This document shows, piece after piece, positions 1 through 5,801 of a DNA stretch of 5,885 nt. Below the pieces are notes generated by a model. It saw only the letters and a program-made list of their open reading frames with translations, was not told the origin of the DNA and did no database searches. The DNA is from Synergistaceae bacterium (GTDB lineage Bacteria; Synergistota; Synergistia; Synergistales; Synergistaceae). Where the stretch lies: NCBI GenBank assembly GCA_031283975.1, contig JAITAT010000247.1, positions 1-5,885 of the forward strand, read 5' to 3'. The stretch's first letter is position 1, and each line of letters begins with the position of its first letter. The translations under genes were made by a program, and so were the position numbers.

Positions 1-236
1 GTAATGAGGGACTCAACATCGCGTTTTATAATATCATAAACACGGATTAACTCGTCATTTATATCGTTCACATAGGCTGTTTTAGGTTGTAATTCAAATA
101 GCAAGGCGCCCCCGCCAACAAATGGTTCACAGTACGAGGTAACCCTATTGGGAAGCAATGGCACAAGAATATCAAGTAACTGACGCTTGCCGCCAACCCA
201 TTTAAGCACGGGGGCAACCAATCTGTTCTTTTTCAA
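1..236 (-). CDS. dam: D12-class (Dam/DpnM-like) DNA adenine-N6 methyltransferase, N-terminal part, cut by window edge
   Basis: This is the first 78 or so residues of an adenine-N6 DNA methyltransferase, which would transfer a methyl group from S-adenosylmethionine to adenine, in this family typically in GATC. Seen in the translation: LKWVGGKRQLL near residues 11-21, the N-terminal signature of the D12 class, and YCEPFVGGGALLFEL near residues 38-52, which holds the FxGxG-type AdoMet-binding motif I. These are followed by AYVNDINDELIRVYDIIK, where the acidic NDIN contacts AdoMet in the family. The catalytic DPPY lies beyond the window. The start is taken as TTG at 236 (protein begins MKKNRLVAP) with AGGG 7 bases upstream; a TTG at 242 with AAGG 8 bases upstream is equally possible, and an in-frame TAG lies just before it. 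GC content is about 43%, well below the neighbouring operon, which suggests horizontal origin, for example a DpnII-like restriction-modification system or a prophage. Specificity cannot be told from this fragment. Confidence 0.92.
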   Translation of the reverse strand, partial: MKKNRLVAPVLKWVGGKRQLLDILVPLLPNRVTSYCEPFVGGGALLFELQPKTAYVNDINDELIRVYDIIKRDVESLI

Positions 237-289
237 CGTCAATCCCTATCCCTTCTCAAATATCTGCTACTGATTTCATATTCCTTAAT

Positions 290-397
290 TCATACGTTGT
301 GCACAAAATTGGATTGTATCACGGCCTCCCCCACTGTCATGGGCAGTTCTTCTTCCCAAAATCCGCCAGATGAGAGCTTTGTGTGGATTTTGTTCAC
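290..397 (-). CDS. Small hypothetical reading frame (35 aa) overlapping the ATPase stop; small sixth gene or stump of a larger gene
   Basis: A GTG at 397-395 overlaps the TGA of the preceding ATPase gene (GTGA), the same four-base coupling seen at ATGA junctions earlier in the operon. It opens a 35-codon frame ending in TGA at 292-290. The peptide begins MNKIHTKLSSGG, then FWEEELPMTVGEAV, and ends NFVHNV. It has no membrane segment and I recognise no family. An AAGG lies only two bases before the GTG, too close for a normal ribosome binding site, so translation would depend on coupling. Its base composition is intermediate between the GC-rich operon and the AT-rich methyltransferase. It could be the remaining 5' end of a sixth operon gene cut off where the AT-rich DNA begins, since a further 17 codons are open in the same frame after the stop. 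It could also be a chance frame. Confidence 0.3.
   Translation of the reverse strand: MNKIHTKLSSGGFWEEELPMTVGEAVIQSNFVHNV
297..306. repeat. Ten-base palindrome at the predicted methyltransferase transcription start
   Basis: TTGTGCACAA is a perfect palindrome covering the position where transcription from the candidate promoter at 340-313 would begin. It could be a small operator, but a palindrome of this length has a fair chance of occurring by accident. Confidence 0.2.
313..340 (-). promoter_or_regulatory. Candidate sigma-70 promoter for the methyltransferase gene
   Basis: On the minus strand ATGACA (340-335, 5 of 6 matches to the -35 consensus) is followed after 16 bases by TACAAT (318-313, 5 of 6), preceded by TG at 321-320 as in an extended -10. 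Transcription would start near position 306, about 70 bases before the methyltransferase start. The promoter lies inside the 35-codon reading frame at 397-290. It is a pattern match only, but it fits a methyltransferase gene expressed independently of the transporter operon. Confidence 0.4.
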
Positions 398-1191
398 AGC
401 CTTGGCAGCGCGGCCGCGAGCGCCCGCGTGTATTCGTGCGACGGGCGCTCCAGCAGATCGGCCGGGTAGCCTTCGTCGACCATTTCCCCCCTATAGAGCA
501 CTAGTCCGCGCCGCGCCGCGCGGCGGGCGAGCAGAAGGTCGTGAGTTACGATTATCAACGACATACCCGACGCGGCGCGTTTTAGCAGCACGTCGAGCAC
601 CTCGCCTCGGGTCGATACGTCCTGCATGGCGGTGGGTTCGTCGCACAGCAGGATTTCAGGATCAAGTATGAGTGAGCGGGCTATGGCAACCCGCTGACGC
701 TGCCCGCCGGACAGGGAATACCTCACATGCGCGCTCCACAGTTCCTCGGGCAGTTTCAGCTCCGACAGCAGTTCTCTGGCCCGCCGGACGCCCGTTTCCC
801 CGCCCTCGCCCTGACGGGCGATGTCCCAGGGTTCCGTCACGGCCTGCATGACGGTCATTGTATGCGGCAACGAGCCGTAAGGGTCCTGTGGCACATAGCC
901 GCACCTGCGGCGCGCCGCCGTCCTCTCGGAGGCGGTCATCCCGGACACCGGTTTTCCCCACAATTCGACGCCGCCGCTCGTGGGAGTTATCAGCCCCAGG
1001 ACGCAGCGCAGCAGAGTCGTCTTGCCGCTGCCGGATTCGCCCACGACGGCGAGCGTATCGCCGCGCCGGACTGAGAAGGACACCATGTGCAGAGCGCGCG
1101 TTTCCTCGCTCCGGCCTTTGAGCATACGATACCGTCCTCTGTAACGCACGCCGAGACCGTTCGCTTCCAGGACCGCCCAATCGCCGCTCAT
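394..1191 (-). CDS. ABC transporter ATP-binding protein, DppF/NikE type (second ATPase)
   Basis: This is one of the two cytoplasmic ATPases (265 aa) that power the importer by ATP binding and hydrolysis at the ATPase heterodimer interface. Visible motifs are Walker A GESGSGKT (51-58), the Q-loop in YVPQDPYGSL (Q102), the ABC signature LSGGQRQR (160-167), Walker B LLCDEP (181-186, D184 and E185) and the switch histidine H217 in IIVTHD. The D-loop reads AMQD where SALD or SMLD is usual; the aspartate is kept. The protein ends soon after EYTRALAAALPRL, so it lacks the C-terminal oligo_HPY extension of 320-residue OppF/DppF proteins and is the size of NikE. The start is ATG at 1191, overlapping the previous stop as ATGA; longer in-frame extensions upstream run antiparallel to no conserved sequence and overlap the first ATPase. 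Only a weak GG-rich stretch precedes the ATG, so translation is probably coupled to the upstream gene. Confidence 0.96.
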   Translation of the reverse strand: MSGDWAVLEANGLGVRYRGRYRMLKGRSEETRALHMVSFSVRRGDTLAVVGESGSGKTTLLRCVLGLITPTSGGVELWGKPVSGMTASERTAARRRCGYVPQDPYGSLPHTMTVMQAVTEPWDIARQGEGGETGVRRARELLSELKLPEELWSAHVRYSLSGGQRQRVAIARSLILDPEILLCDEPTAMQDVSTRGEVLDVLLKRAASGMSLIIVTHDLLLARRAARRGLVLYRGEMVDEGYPADLLERPSHEYTRALAAALPRL

Positions 1192-1997
1192 CGCGGTTTT
1201 TCCATATCCCTGACGGCGTCCGTCAGCATTCGTGTGTAGGGTTCTTTGGGGCGCGACGTGACTTCTCGCGCGGGACCTCTTTCGACTATCTCGCCGTCCC
1301 TCATCACCAGCAGCGAATCGCATGAGCCGGAGGCGAGCGGCAAATCGTGCGTCACGAGCAGGACTCCCATGCCGCGATCGCGCGTCAGCGACGTTATGGT
1401 TTCCAGCACTTCTTTTTGCGTTATCACGTCGAGCGCGGTAGTCGGCTCGTCGGCGAGCAGAAAATCTGGCTCGCACGCTATCGCCGCGGCAAGCGCCGCG
1501 CGCTGCTTCTCCCCGCCGGACATCTCGTGCGGGTAGCGCGAGACGGCGTTTTCGTTCAGGCCGGCTGTTTTGACGAGTTCGGCGGCTCTCGCCTCGCTCT
1601 CGTGTCTAGGCATTTTGAAGTGATGTTCCAGCACCTCCGTGATATGCCGCCCTATGGTGAGATGCGGAGTGAACGAGTTCATGGCGCCCTGCGGAACGAT
1701 AGCTATTTTCCGCCAGCGCCACCGGTTCATTTCGGCCTCGCTCAACGACGATATCTCTACTCCGCGGCAGAAAATTTTCCCCGTGACGGACGCGCTCTCC
1801 GGCAGCAGGCGAGGTATGGACATCAGGACGCTCGATTTGCCGCTGCCTGACTCTCCGACCAGACCCACCGTCTCCCCCCGCGATACGGAGAACGAGCAGT
1901 CCCTGACGGCACGGACGCTTCTCCTGTGCGTGCCGTGCCCGGCGTATGTCACCGACAGGCCGATAATTTCGAGGGATGTTTTTTCAGGGGCGTTCAT
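1188..1997 (-). CDS. ABC transporter ATP-binding protein, DppD/NikD type (first ATPase)
   Basis: This is the first ATPase of the importer (269 aa), cytoplasmic and expected to pair with the product of the next gene. Visible motifs are Walker A GESGSGKS (48-55), the Q-loop in IVPQGAMNSF (Q103), typical of the DppD branch, the signature MSGGEKQR (159-166), Walker B FLLADEPTTALD (179-190, D183 and E184) and the switch histidine H217 in LLVTHD. The C-terminus is KEPYTRMLTDAV plus a few residues, so the oligo_HPY domain and its cysteine cluster, found in roughly 320-residue OppD/DppD proteins, are absent; the length matches NikD and CntD. The start is ATG at 1997, overlapping the permease C stop as ATGA, and is backed by a strong AAGGAGG seven bases upstream. 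Much longer open frame exists upstream but it is a shadow of permease C. Confidence 0.97.
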   Translation of the reverse strand: MNAPEKTSLEIIGLSVTYAGHGTHRRSVRAVRDCSFSVSRGETVGLVGESGSGKSSVLMSIPRLLPESASVTGKIFCRGVEISSLSEAEMNRWRWRKIAIVPQGAMNSFTPHLTIGRHITEVLEHHFKMPRHESEARAAELVKTAGLNENAVSRYPHEMSGGEKQRAALAAAIACEPDFLLADEPTTALDVITQKEVLETITSLTRDRGMGVLLVTHDLPLASGSCDSLLVMRDGEIVERGPAREVTSRPKEPYTRMLTDAVRDMEKPR

Positions 1998-3157
1998 TCG
2001 GCAGCCTCCTTCAGAGCCTCGGCCCCAACTTTCGCCACGAGGCGGGGGTCGGCCCGTTCTTCGAGTTTTCGTCCCAAATCCATGAAAATCAGGCATATCA
2101 CCGCGATGCCGATGCCAGGCGGCAGTATCGTCCACCACGCGCCGCTCGTGAAAGCGCCGTATGTGTGCGCCTCGTGCAGCATACGCCCCCATGACGGAAG
2201 CCGCGGGTCCGACAGCCCCAGGAACGACATGCCGGCCTCGGCGAGGATCGTTCCCGGCACTCCGAGGGCGACGTTCGCGAGAAGAAGCGGCAGCACTTCC
2301 GGCAGGAGGTGGCGGAATATTATGTAGCCCCTTTTCGCCCCCAGCGCGCGCAAGCCCTCCACCCACGGCGCGTCCCGCAGGGAGAGCGTCATCGCGCGCA
2401 CGGTTCGCGCCGTGCCCATCCACGAAAAAATCGACAGCACTATGACCAGGTTCCACAGCCCCTTGCCCCACACTCCGGCCAGCACCATGAGAACGGGCAG
2501 GGTCGGTATCGACAAAAGGACGTCCACCGCGCGCATTATCAGGGAGTCGGTTAGCCCTCCCGCGTAACCGGACAGCAGCCCGAGCGACACGCCCAGCACG
2601 GCGGCGATAAGCGTCGCGCTGAAGCCTATTATCAGCGAGACGCGGATACCTCGGACGAACAGGGCCGCGACGTCCCTCCCCCGGTGATCCGTGCCGAGGA
2701 GTCCCCACCGCCCTCCCTCGATCTTCATCACGGCTTCGCCCTCTCCGTCTATCCACAGCCTGTATTCACCCCCGGACGGGAAGAGCGCTTTCGGCAAGTC
2801 GGCGAACGGATCCATCCCGAGCGCCCGTTTGAATGGCACGTCGCGGGCGTCGAGGTCCACTTCTCCCGGCGAGTCCGTCAGGACGAACGTCCGTTCGGGA
2901 GTACTCCAATTTATCGAGCCGTAATTCAATTCGCCGGTTACGGACACGCGCCGTGGCGGTTTGTAGTTCCACGACAGAGCGCCGGAATCCGAGGACAGAA
3001 GAATGGTCCGCGCTATTTTCCTGTCCATCCAGCCCGGCACGGAGTACGGAGGGGCTTGTTCCCCGTCCGGCAGGCCGAACAGCCCCGGTCCCGTAACGGC
3101 GAGCAGGACGAAAGCCGCGAGACATATCGCGCTGAAACCGCGCGAAAGCCTATTCAT
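1994..3157 (-). CDS. ABC transporter permease, DppC/OppC/NikC type, with a large extra domain after the first membrane helix
   Basis: This is the second transmembrane subunit of the importer (387 aa; DppC-type proteins are usually near 290-300). In order it has a short cytoplasmic start and a first membrane helix (about 8-29). Next comes a roughly 110-residue polar, beta-prone insertion (about 40-150). The family entry motif GTDHRGRD follows (155-162), then the core helices between 170 and 360. The EAA coupling loop is EGLRALGAKRGYIIFRHLLP (267-286), and AGMSFLGL and DPRL lie downstream as in relatives. The insertion should face outside the cell membrane, where the binding protein docks. The start is taken as ATG at 3157 with GAGGG five bases upstream; GTG at 3163, two codons earlier, is an alternative. 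The gene overlaps the end of permease B by 8 bases and the start of the first ATPase by 4. Confidence 0.95.
   Translation of the reverse strand: MNRLSRGFSAICLAAFVLLAVTGPGLFGLPDGEQAPPYSVPGWMDRKIARTILLSSDSGALSWNYKPPRRVSVTGELNYGSINWSTPERTFVLTDSPGEVDLDARDVPFKRALGMDPFADLPKALFPSGGEYRLWIDGEGEAVMKIEGGRWGLLGTDHRGRDVAALFVRGIRVSLIIGFSATLIAAVLGVSLGLLSGYAGGLTDSLIMRAVDVLLSIPTLPVLMVLAGVWGKGLWNLVIVLSIFSWMGTARTVRAMTLSLRDAPWVEGLRALGAKRGYIIFRHLLPEVLPLLLANVALGVPGTILAEAGMSFLGLSDPRLPSWGRMLHEAHTYGAFTSGAWWTILPPGIGIAVICLIFMDLGRKLEERADPRLVAKVGAEALKEAAE
2005..2011 (-). promoter_or_regulatory. Strong ribosome binding site for the first ATPase
   Basis: The minus strand reads AAGGAGG seven bases before the ATG at 1997, inside the last codons of permease C. 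This is the best Shine-Dalgarno match in the operon and fixes the start of the first ATPase against the much longer open frame upstream. It also suggests that ATPase translation is boosted relative to the permeases. Confidence 0.8.
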
Positions 3158-4118
3158 GAGCACCCTCGCGCCTCACGCGCGGATCCGCCAGCACATAGCA
3201 GATATCTGTCAGTATGTTGCATCCGACGGTGAGCAGGGCCAGCAGGAAGAACGCGGCGCCGGCCGCGGGATAGTCGTGGGAGTTGGTCGCTTCCAGCAAA
3301 AACCTGCCGACTCCGTTCATCGAGAATACTGTTTCGGTTATCACGGCCCCGCTCACCACGCCCGGCAGCGACATGAGGATTATGGTCAGCACGGGCGGAA
3401 GTATGCCGCGGAACGCGTGATTCCACACAACGCGCCCGCGCGGCAGGCCTCGCGCGCGGGCCATGAGGACGTAGTCCTCGCCGAGCGCCTTTACCATCAT
3501 GTTGCGGATGTAAAGGGCAAACCCTCCGAAGCCCAGTATGGTGAGCGAAAAGACGGGAAGCGCCAGGTGCCACAGATAGTCGAATACGGACTTTATCCCC
3601 TCCGGCGGCGGTATCGACGCGCTCCCGCTCAGGGGGAACAGCGGAAACGCGTACGCGAAGCACATCAGAAGCAGAATCTGGACGAAGAACGAGGGAAACG
3701 AGAATGACACCGCTCCGCACGTCAGGACGATCCGTTCGACGATAGACCCCCGTTTCAGCGCGGCGGTCATGCCTCCCCACAGGCCCAGCGCCGTGGACAG
3801 TATCAACGCCGGAAGAAGAAGCGCCACGGTGTTGGGCAGACGGTTTTTGAGTTCGTCCCAGACCGGGGCGCTGGTCATCATCGACAGGCCGAAGCGGAAC
3901 GACAGCATCTCTTTGACGTAAACCGCGAACTGTTCGGGCAGCGGTCTGTCCAGCCCCCACTGAACGGCGAGCCGCGCTTTGGCCTCCGGCGAAAATCTGG
4001 GGTCGGCGATGGCAAGTAGAGGGTCGCCCGGCATTATCCTGAACAGAAAAAAATTCAGCGCCAGCACCACCGCGAGGACAACGACGGAGGATCCCGCGCG
4101 TTTGAGGAAAGCTTTCAT
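3150..4118 (-). CDS. ABC transporter permease, DppB/OppB/NikB type
   Basis: This is the first transmembrane subunit of the importer (322 aa, normal for the family). The N-terminal helix (about 8-29) is followed by the family hallmark MPGDP (29-33), then an extracytoplasmic stretch including QWGLDRPLPEQFAVY (53-67) and FGLSMMTSAPV (76-86). Membrane segments follow at roughly 97-118, 131-160, 183-207, 238-262 and 283-309. The EAA-type coupling loop is EDYVLMARARGLPRGRVVWN (214-233), and TETVFSMNGVGRFLLEA (261-277) and the C-terminal ADPRVR are conserved features of the DppB group. The start is ATG at 4118, which shares its A with the TGA of the binding-protein gene (TGATG); the GTG one codon earlier is possible. 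GGCGG lies 9 bases upstream. With permease C it forms the membrane channel. Confidence 0.97.
   Translation of the reverse strand: MKAFLKRAGSSVVVLAVVLALNFFLFRIMPGDPLLAIADPRFSPEAKARLAVQWGLDRPLPEQFAVYVKEMLSFRFGLSMMTSAPVWDELKNRLPNTVALLLPALILSTALGLWGGMTAALKRGSIVERIVLTCGAVSFSFPSFFVQILLLMCFAYAFPLFPLSGSASIPPPEGIKSVFDYLWHLALPVFSLTILGFGGFALYIRNMMVKALGEDYVLMARARGLPRGRVVWNHAFRGILPPVLTIILMSLPGVVSGAVITETVFSMNGVGRFLLEATNSHDYPAAGAAFFLLALLTVGCNILTDICYVLADPRVRREGAHE
3163..3167 (-). promoter_or_regulatory. Ribosome binding site deciding the permease C start
   Basis: The minus strand reads GAGGG five bases before the ATG at 3157, within the last codons of permease B. Spacing favours this ATG over the GTG at 3163, although GAGG seven bases before that GTG keeps it possible. 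Confidence 0.5.
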
Positions 4119-5794
4119 CACTCTTTACCGCCTTTAAAGAGGAAATAATTTTCGTTGCGCGTCATGTGAACATACTCTCCTGTCCGAGATTCGCGGAATA
4201 TAAAAGGCCCGCTCCCCACGAGTTCGGTCATTGAGGCGCCGTCGAGCGCCGTGTGCCGGCGGTTCGTCGGCTGCCACGCGCGCCAGTCGGCGACGTTTTC
4301 CAGTATGTGTTTCGGCAGAATCAGCACGCCCCCGCCGATGTTGTGCAGGTGCCAATAGCTGACGGTGCCCATAGTGACGCGGATGGTGCGGGACGCGCCG
4401 TCGACTTCTATGGATTCGACGTCTTTGACCGAATCGAAAAACCTGGGGATATTGTTGTCCTTTATGTACCGGATCGAAAAAGCGACGTCCTCCACGGAAA
4501 GAGGCCGCCCGTCCTGCCATTTGAGCCCGTCGCGCAGGGTGAACGACAATACGGAGCCGCGTTCGTCCGATTCTATGCTCCATTTCTCCGCGAGCCACGG
4601 CATGTCCTCGAAAGTGTACGGGTCGGTCGAAATCAGCGTGTCGTAAACGGTTCCGAGTACGGTCCAGTCGTACGCGGTCGATGACACCAGCGGATTGAGC
4701 GTCCTTATCTCCTCCGCTATGTTCCAGTATATGGGGCGTTCCGTCCCGTCCGCCGGGCTCATGGAAAGCAGCGTGAGCAGATTGTCGGACGTGGAGTTGT
4801 CGGTGGTAAAGACGCCGTTCCAGCCGCCGCGCATGGCGGAGATGGAATACCGGCTGTAGAGCGGTATCACCGGCATCAGTTCCGACAGCAGCTTTTGCGC
4901 GCGCGAGGCCGCGTCCCGCGCGGCGGCCTCGTCGGGCGCGTAACGCAGTTCCGAGAGAATTTTGTCGAGTTCCGGATCGGATATGCCGCTGATGTTGTAC
5001 CCGCCGGATACGTCCATGGACGAATGATAAAAGGAATACAGCACGTCCGGGTCCCGCGACATGGTCCACGCGTTTGTGCAGACGTCGAAATCGTGCGCGT
5101 CGACCCTGGCGAGCATGGTCTGAAAGTCCATCGGTTCCGCCTCGGCCGGAACGCCTATCGATCGCAGCGCTTCGGCCGCCAGCGTCGCTATCTCGGTGGT
5201 CGTCGCCGCCACGGACGACGGGGGGCAGAGTATCTTGACCGGCGCGACTTCGCGTCCGTCAGGGGCCACAAGCCATCCCGAGCCGTTCCACGTCCAACCG
5301 GCGTCCGCGAGCCGCTGACGCGCCGGCGACGCGCCCCGCGGGAACGACGTGACGCCGGGTTCGTGAAACGGAGATATCATGGGCAGAAAACCCCGCATGG
5401 GCTCGCAGTAGCCGGAAAACAGGTCGCGGACCCACTTTCCGCGCTCTATCACCTGCGAGGCGGCCTGGCGCAGTTCGGTCATATTCCAAGGAAATTCGCG
5501 GGTGTTGAAAGTGATGAAAAAACCGTGAAACGAGGCCGCCATTGACAGACTCACCCCGCCCGCTTCCGACAGGCGCTCCACATCCACGGAGCGGTATATG
5601 TCGGACAGCACGTCGAGCCTGCCCGCCGACATGGCGAGCAGCGCGGCGTCCATGTCGCGGATTATGACGTAATAGAGGTCTTTCATCTTAGGCCCGTCGT
5701 AAGCGAAGATGTCAAACCCCGACGCCCGGAAAACGGCTGGCGGGTAAAACAACAACATAACGGCGCACACGAGACTCAACATGTTCTTTTTCAT
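4118..5794 (-). CDS. Extracellular solute-binding protein family 5 (SBP_bac_5), circularly permuted
   Basis: This is the substrate-capturing protein of the importer (558 aa). A Sec-type signal is seen at 1-24: KK at positions 2-3, a hydrophobic core LSLVCAVMLLF and a possible cut near FRA. There is no good lipobox, so it is probably soluble in a periplasm. Residues about 34-346 match the C-terminal half of the family: GPKMKDLYYVIIRD, ALLAMSAGRLDVL, HGFFITFNTREFPW, LRQAASQVIERGKWV, AWTMSRDPD, DPELDKIL and VIPLYSRYSISAMR. Residues about 352-554 match the N-terminal half: EEIRTLNPLVSSTAYDW, VYDTLISTDPYTFEDMPWLA, LRDGLKWQDGRPLSVEDVAF, SIEVDGASRTIRVTM, GSGPFIFR and MTRNENYFL. The order is the reverse of DppA/OppA-type proteins. 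The start is ATG at 5794: it gives the charged signal-peptide start, an in-frame TGA lies upstream, and no other start codon intervenes. There is no Shine-Dalgarno site. Substrate unknown; membership of the family is near certain. Confidence 0.95.
   Translation of the reverse strand: MKKNMLSLVCAVMLLFYPPAVFRASGFDIFAYDGPKMKDLYYVIIRDMDAALLAMSAGRLDVLSDIYRSVDVERLSEAGGVSLSMAASFHGFFITFNTREFPWNMTELRQAASQVIERGKWVRDLFSGYCEPMRGFLPMISPFHEPGVTSFPRGASPARQRLADAGWTWNGSGWLVAPDGREVAPVKILCPPSSVAATTTEIATLAAEALRSIGVPAEAEPMDFQTMLARVDAHDFDVCTNAWTMSRDPDVLYSFYHSSMDVSGGYNISGISDPELDKILSELRYAPDEAAARDAASRAQKLLSELMPVIPLYSRYSISAMRGGWNGVFTTDNSTSDNLLTLLSMSPADGTERPIYWNIAEEIRTLNPLVSSTAYDWTVLGTVYDTLISTDPYTFEDMPWLAEKWSIESDERGSVLSFTLRDGLKWQDGRPLSVEDVAFSIRYIKDNNIPRFFDSVKDVESIEVDGASRTIRVTMGTVSYWHLHNIGGGVLILPKHILENVADWRAWQPTNRRHTALDGASMTELVGSGPFIFRESRTGEYVHMTRNENYFLFKGGKE
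4121..4741 (-). other. Displaced native N-terminal half of the binding protein (residues about 352-558)
   Basis: This segment encodes the part that opens a normal SBP_bac_5 protein after its signal peptide. It has the TLNPLVSS start, the LAEKW strand, the LRDGLKWQDGRPLSVEDV family signature, the VGSGPF hinge region and a RNENYF strand. It has no signal peptide of its own and ends in FKGGKE, about where the normal polypeptide would pass on into the sequence found here at residues 30-40. Confidence 0.85.
4757..5695 (-). other. Displaced native C-terminal half of the binding protein (residues about 34-346)
   Basis: This segment encodes what normally follows the RNxxYW strand in SBP_bac_5 proteins: GPKMKDLYYVIIRD, then lobe II, the DPD-containing strand at AWTMSRDPD (242-250), the DPELDKIL helix and the return strand PLYSRYSISA, ending at the usual C-terminus (LLTLLSMSP). 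Here it directly follows the signal peptide. Confidence 0.85.
5723..5794 (-). other. Signal peptide of the permuted binding protein
   Basis: Residues 1-24: two lysines, a hydrophobic stretch of about 15 residues, then PPAVFRA. The export signal has therefore been kept or regained at the new N-terminus. The -1 alanine is reasonable but phenylalanine at -3 is not ideal, so the cleavage point is uncertain, and an uncleaved anchor is possible. C10 does not sit in a convincing lipobox. Confidence 0.7.
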
Positions 5795-5801
5795 GATGGA
5801 A

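Noticed and set aside
254..281. A seven-codon frame (MKSVADI) with AAGGA upstream, just before the methyltransferase
   Set aside because: Too short to call a gene and no sign of conservation can be judged; it may be a chance frame or at most a leader peptide.
357..392. Eight-base inverted repeat (CAAAATCC at 357-364, GGATTTTG at 385-392) just after the last ATPase stop, as a possible terminator
   Set aside because: The stem is AT-rich, the loop is 20 bases long and no run of T follows on the minus strand, so it does not fit an intrinsic terminator.
297..671. Plus-strand frame of 124 codons over the end of the second ATPase
   Set aside because: Low-complexity, arginine/proline-rich shadow of the ATPase coding strand, with no recognisable domain or ribosome binding site.
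1188..2756. Very long open frame running through the first ATPase and into permease C, as a possible fused protein
   Set aside because: The extra N-terminal part is arginine-rich nonsense antiphase to the permease C gene, and the conserved ATPase starts at the ATG with AAGGAGG at 1997.
4118..5794. The binding-protein frame as two separate tandem genes or a simple misannotation
   Set aside because: There is no stop codon, start signal or second signal peptide at the seam, and the frame is continuous with consistent codon use on both sides.
5764..5794. Lipoprotein signal using C10 of the binding protein
   Set aside because: The residues before it (LSLVC) do not make a good lipobox, and the hydrophobic core continues well past the cysteine.
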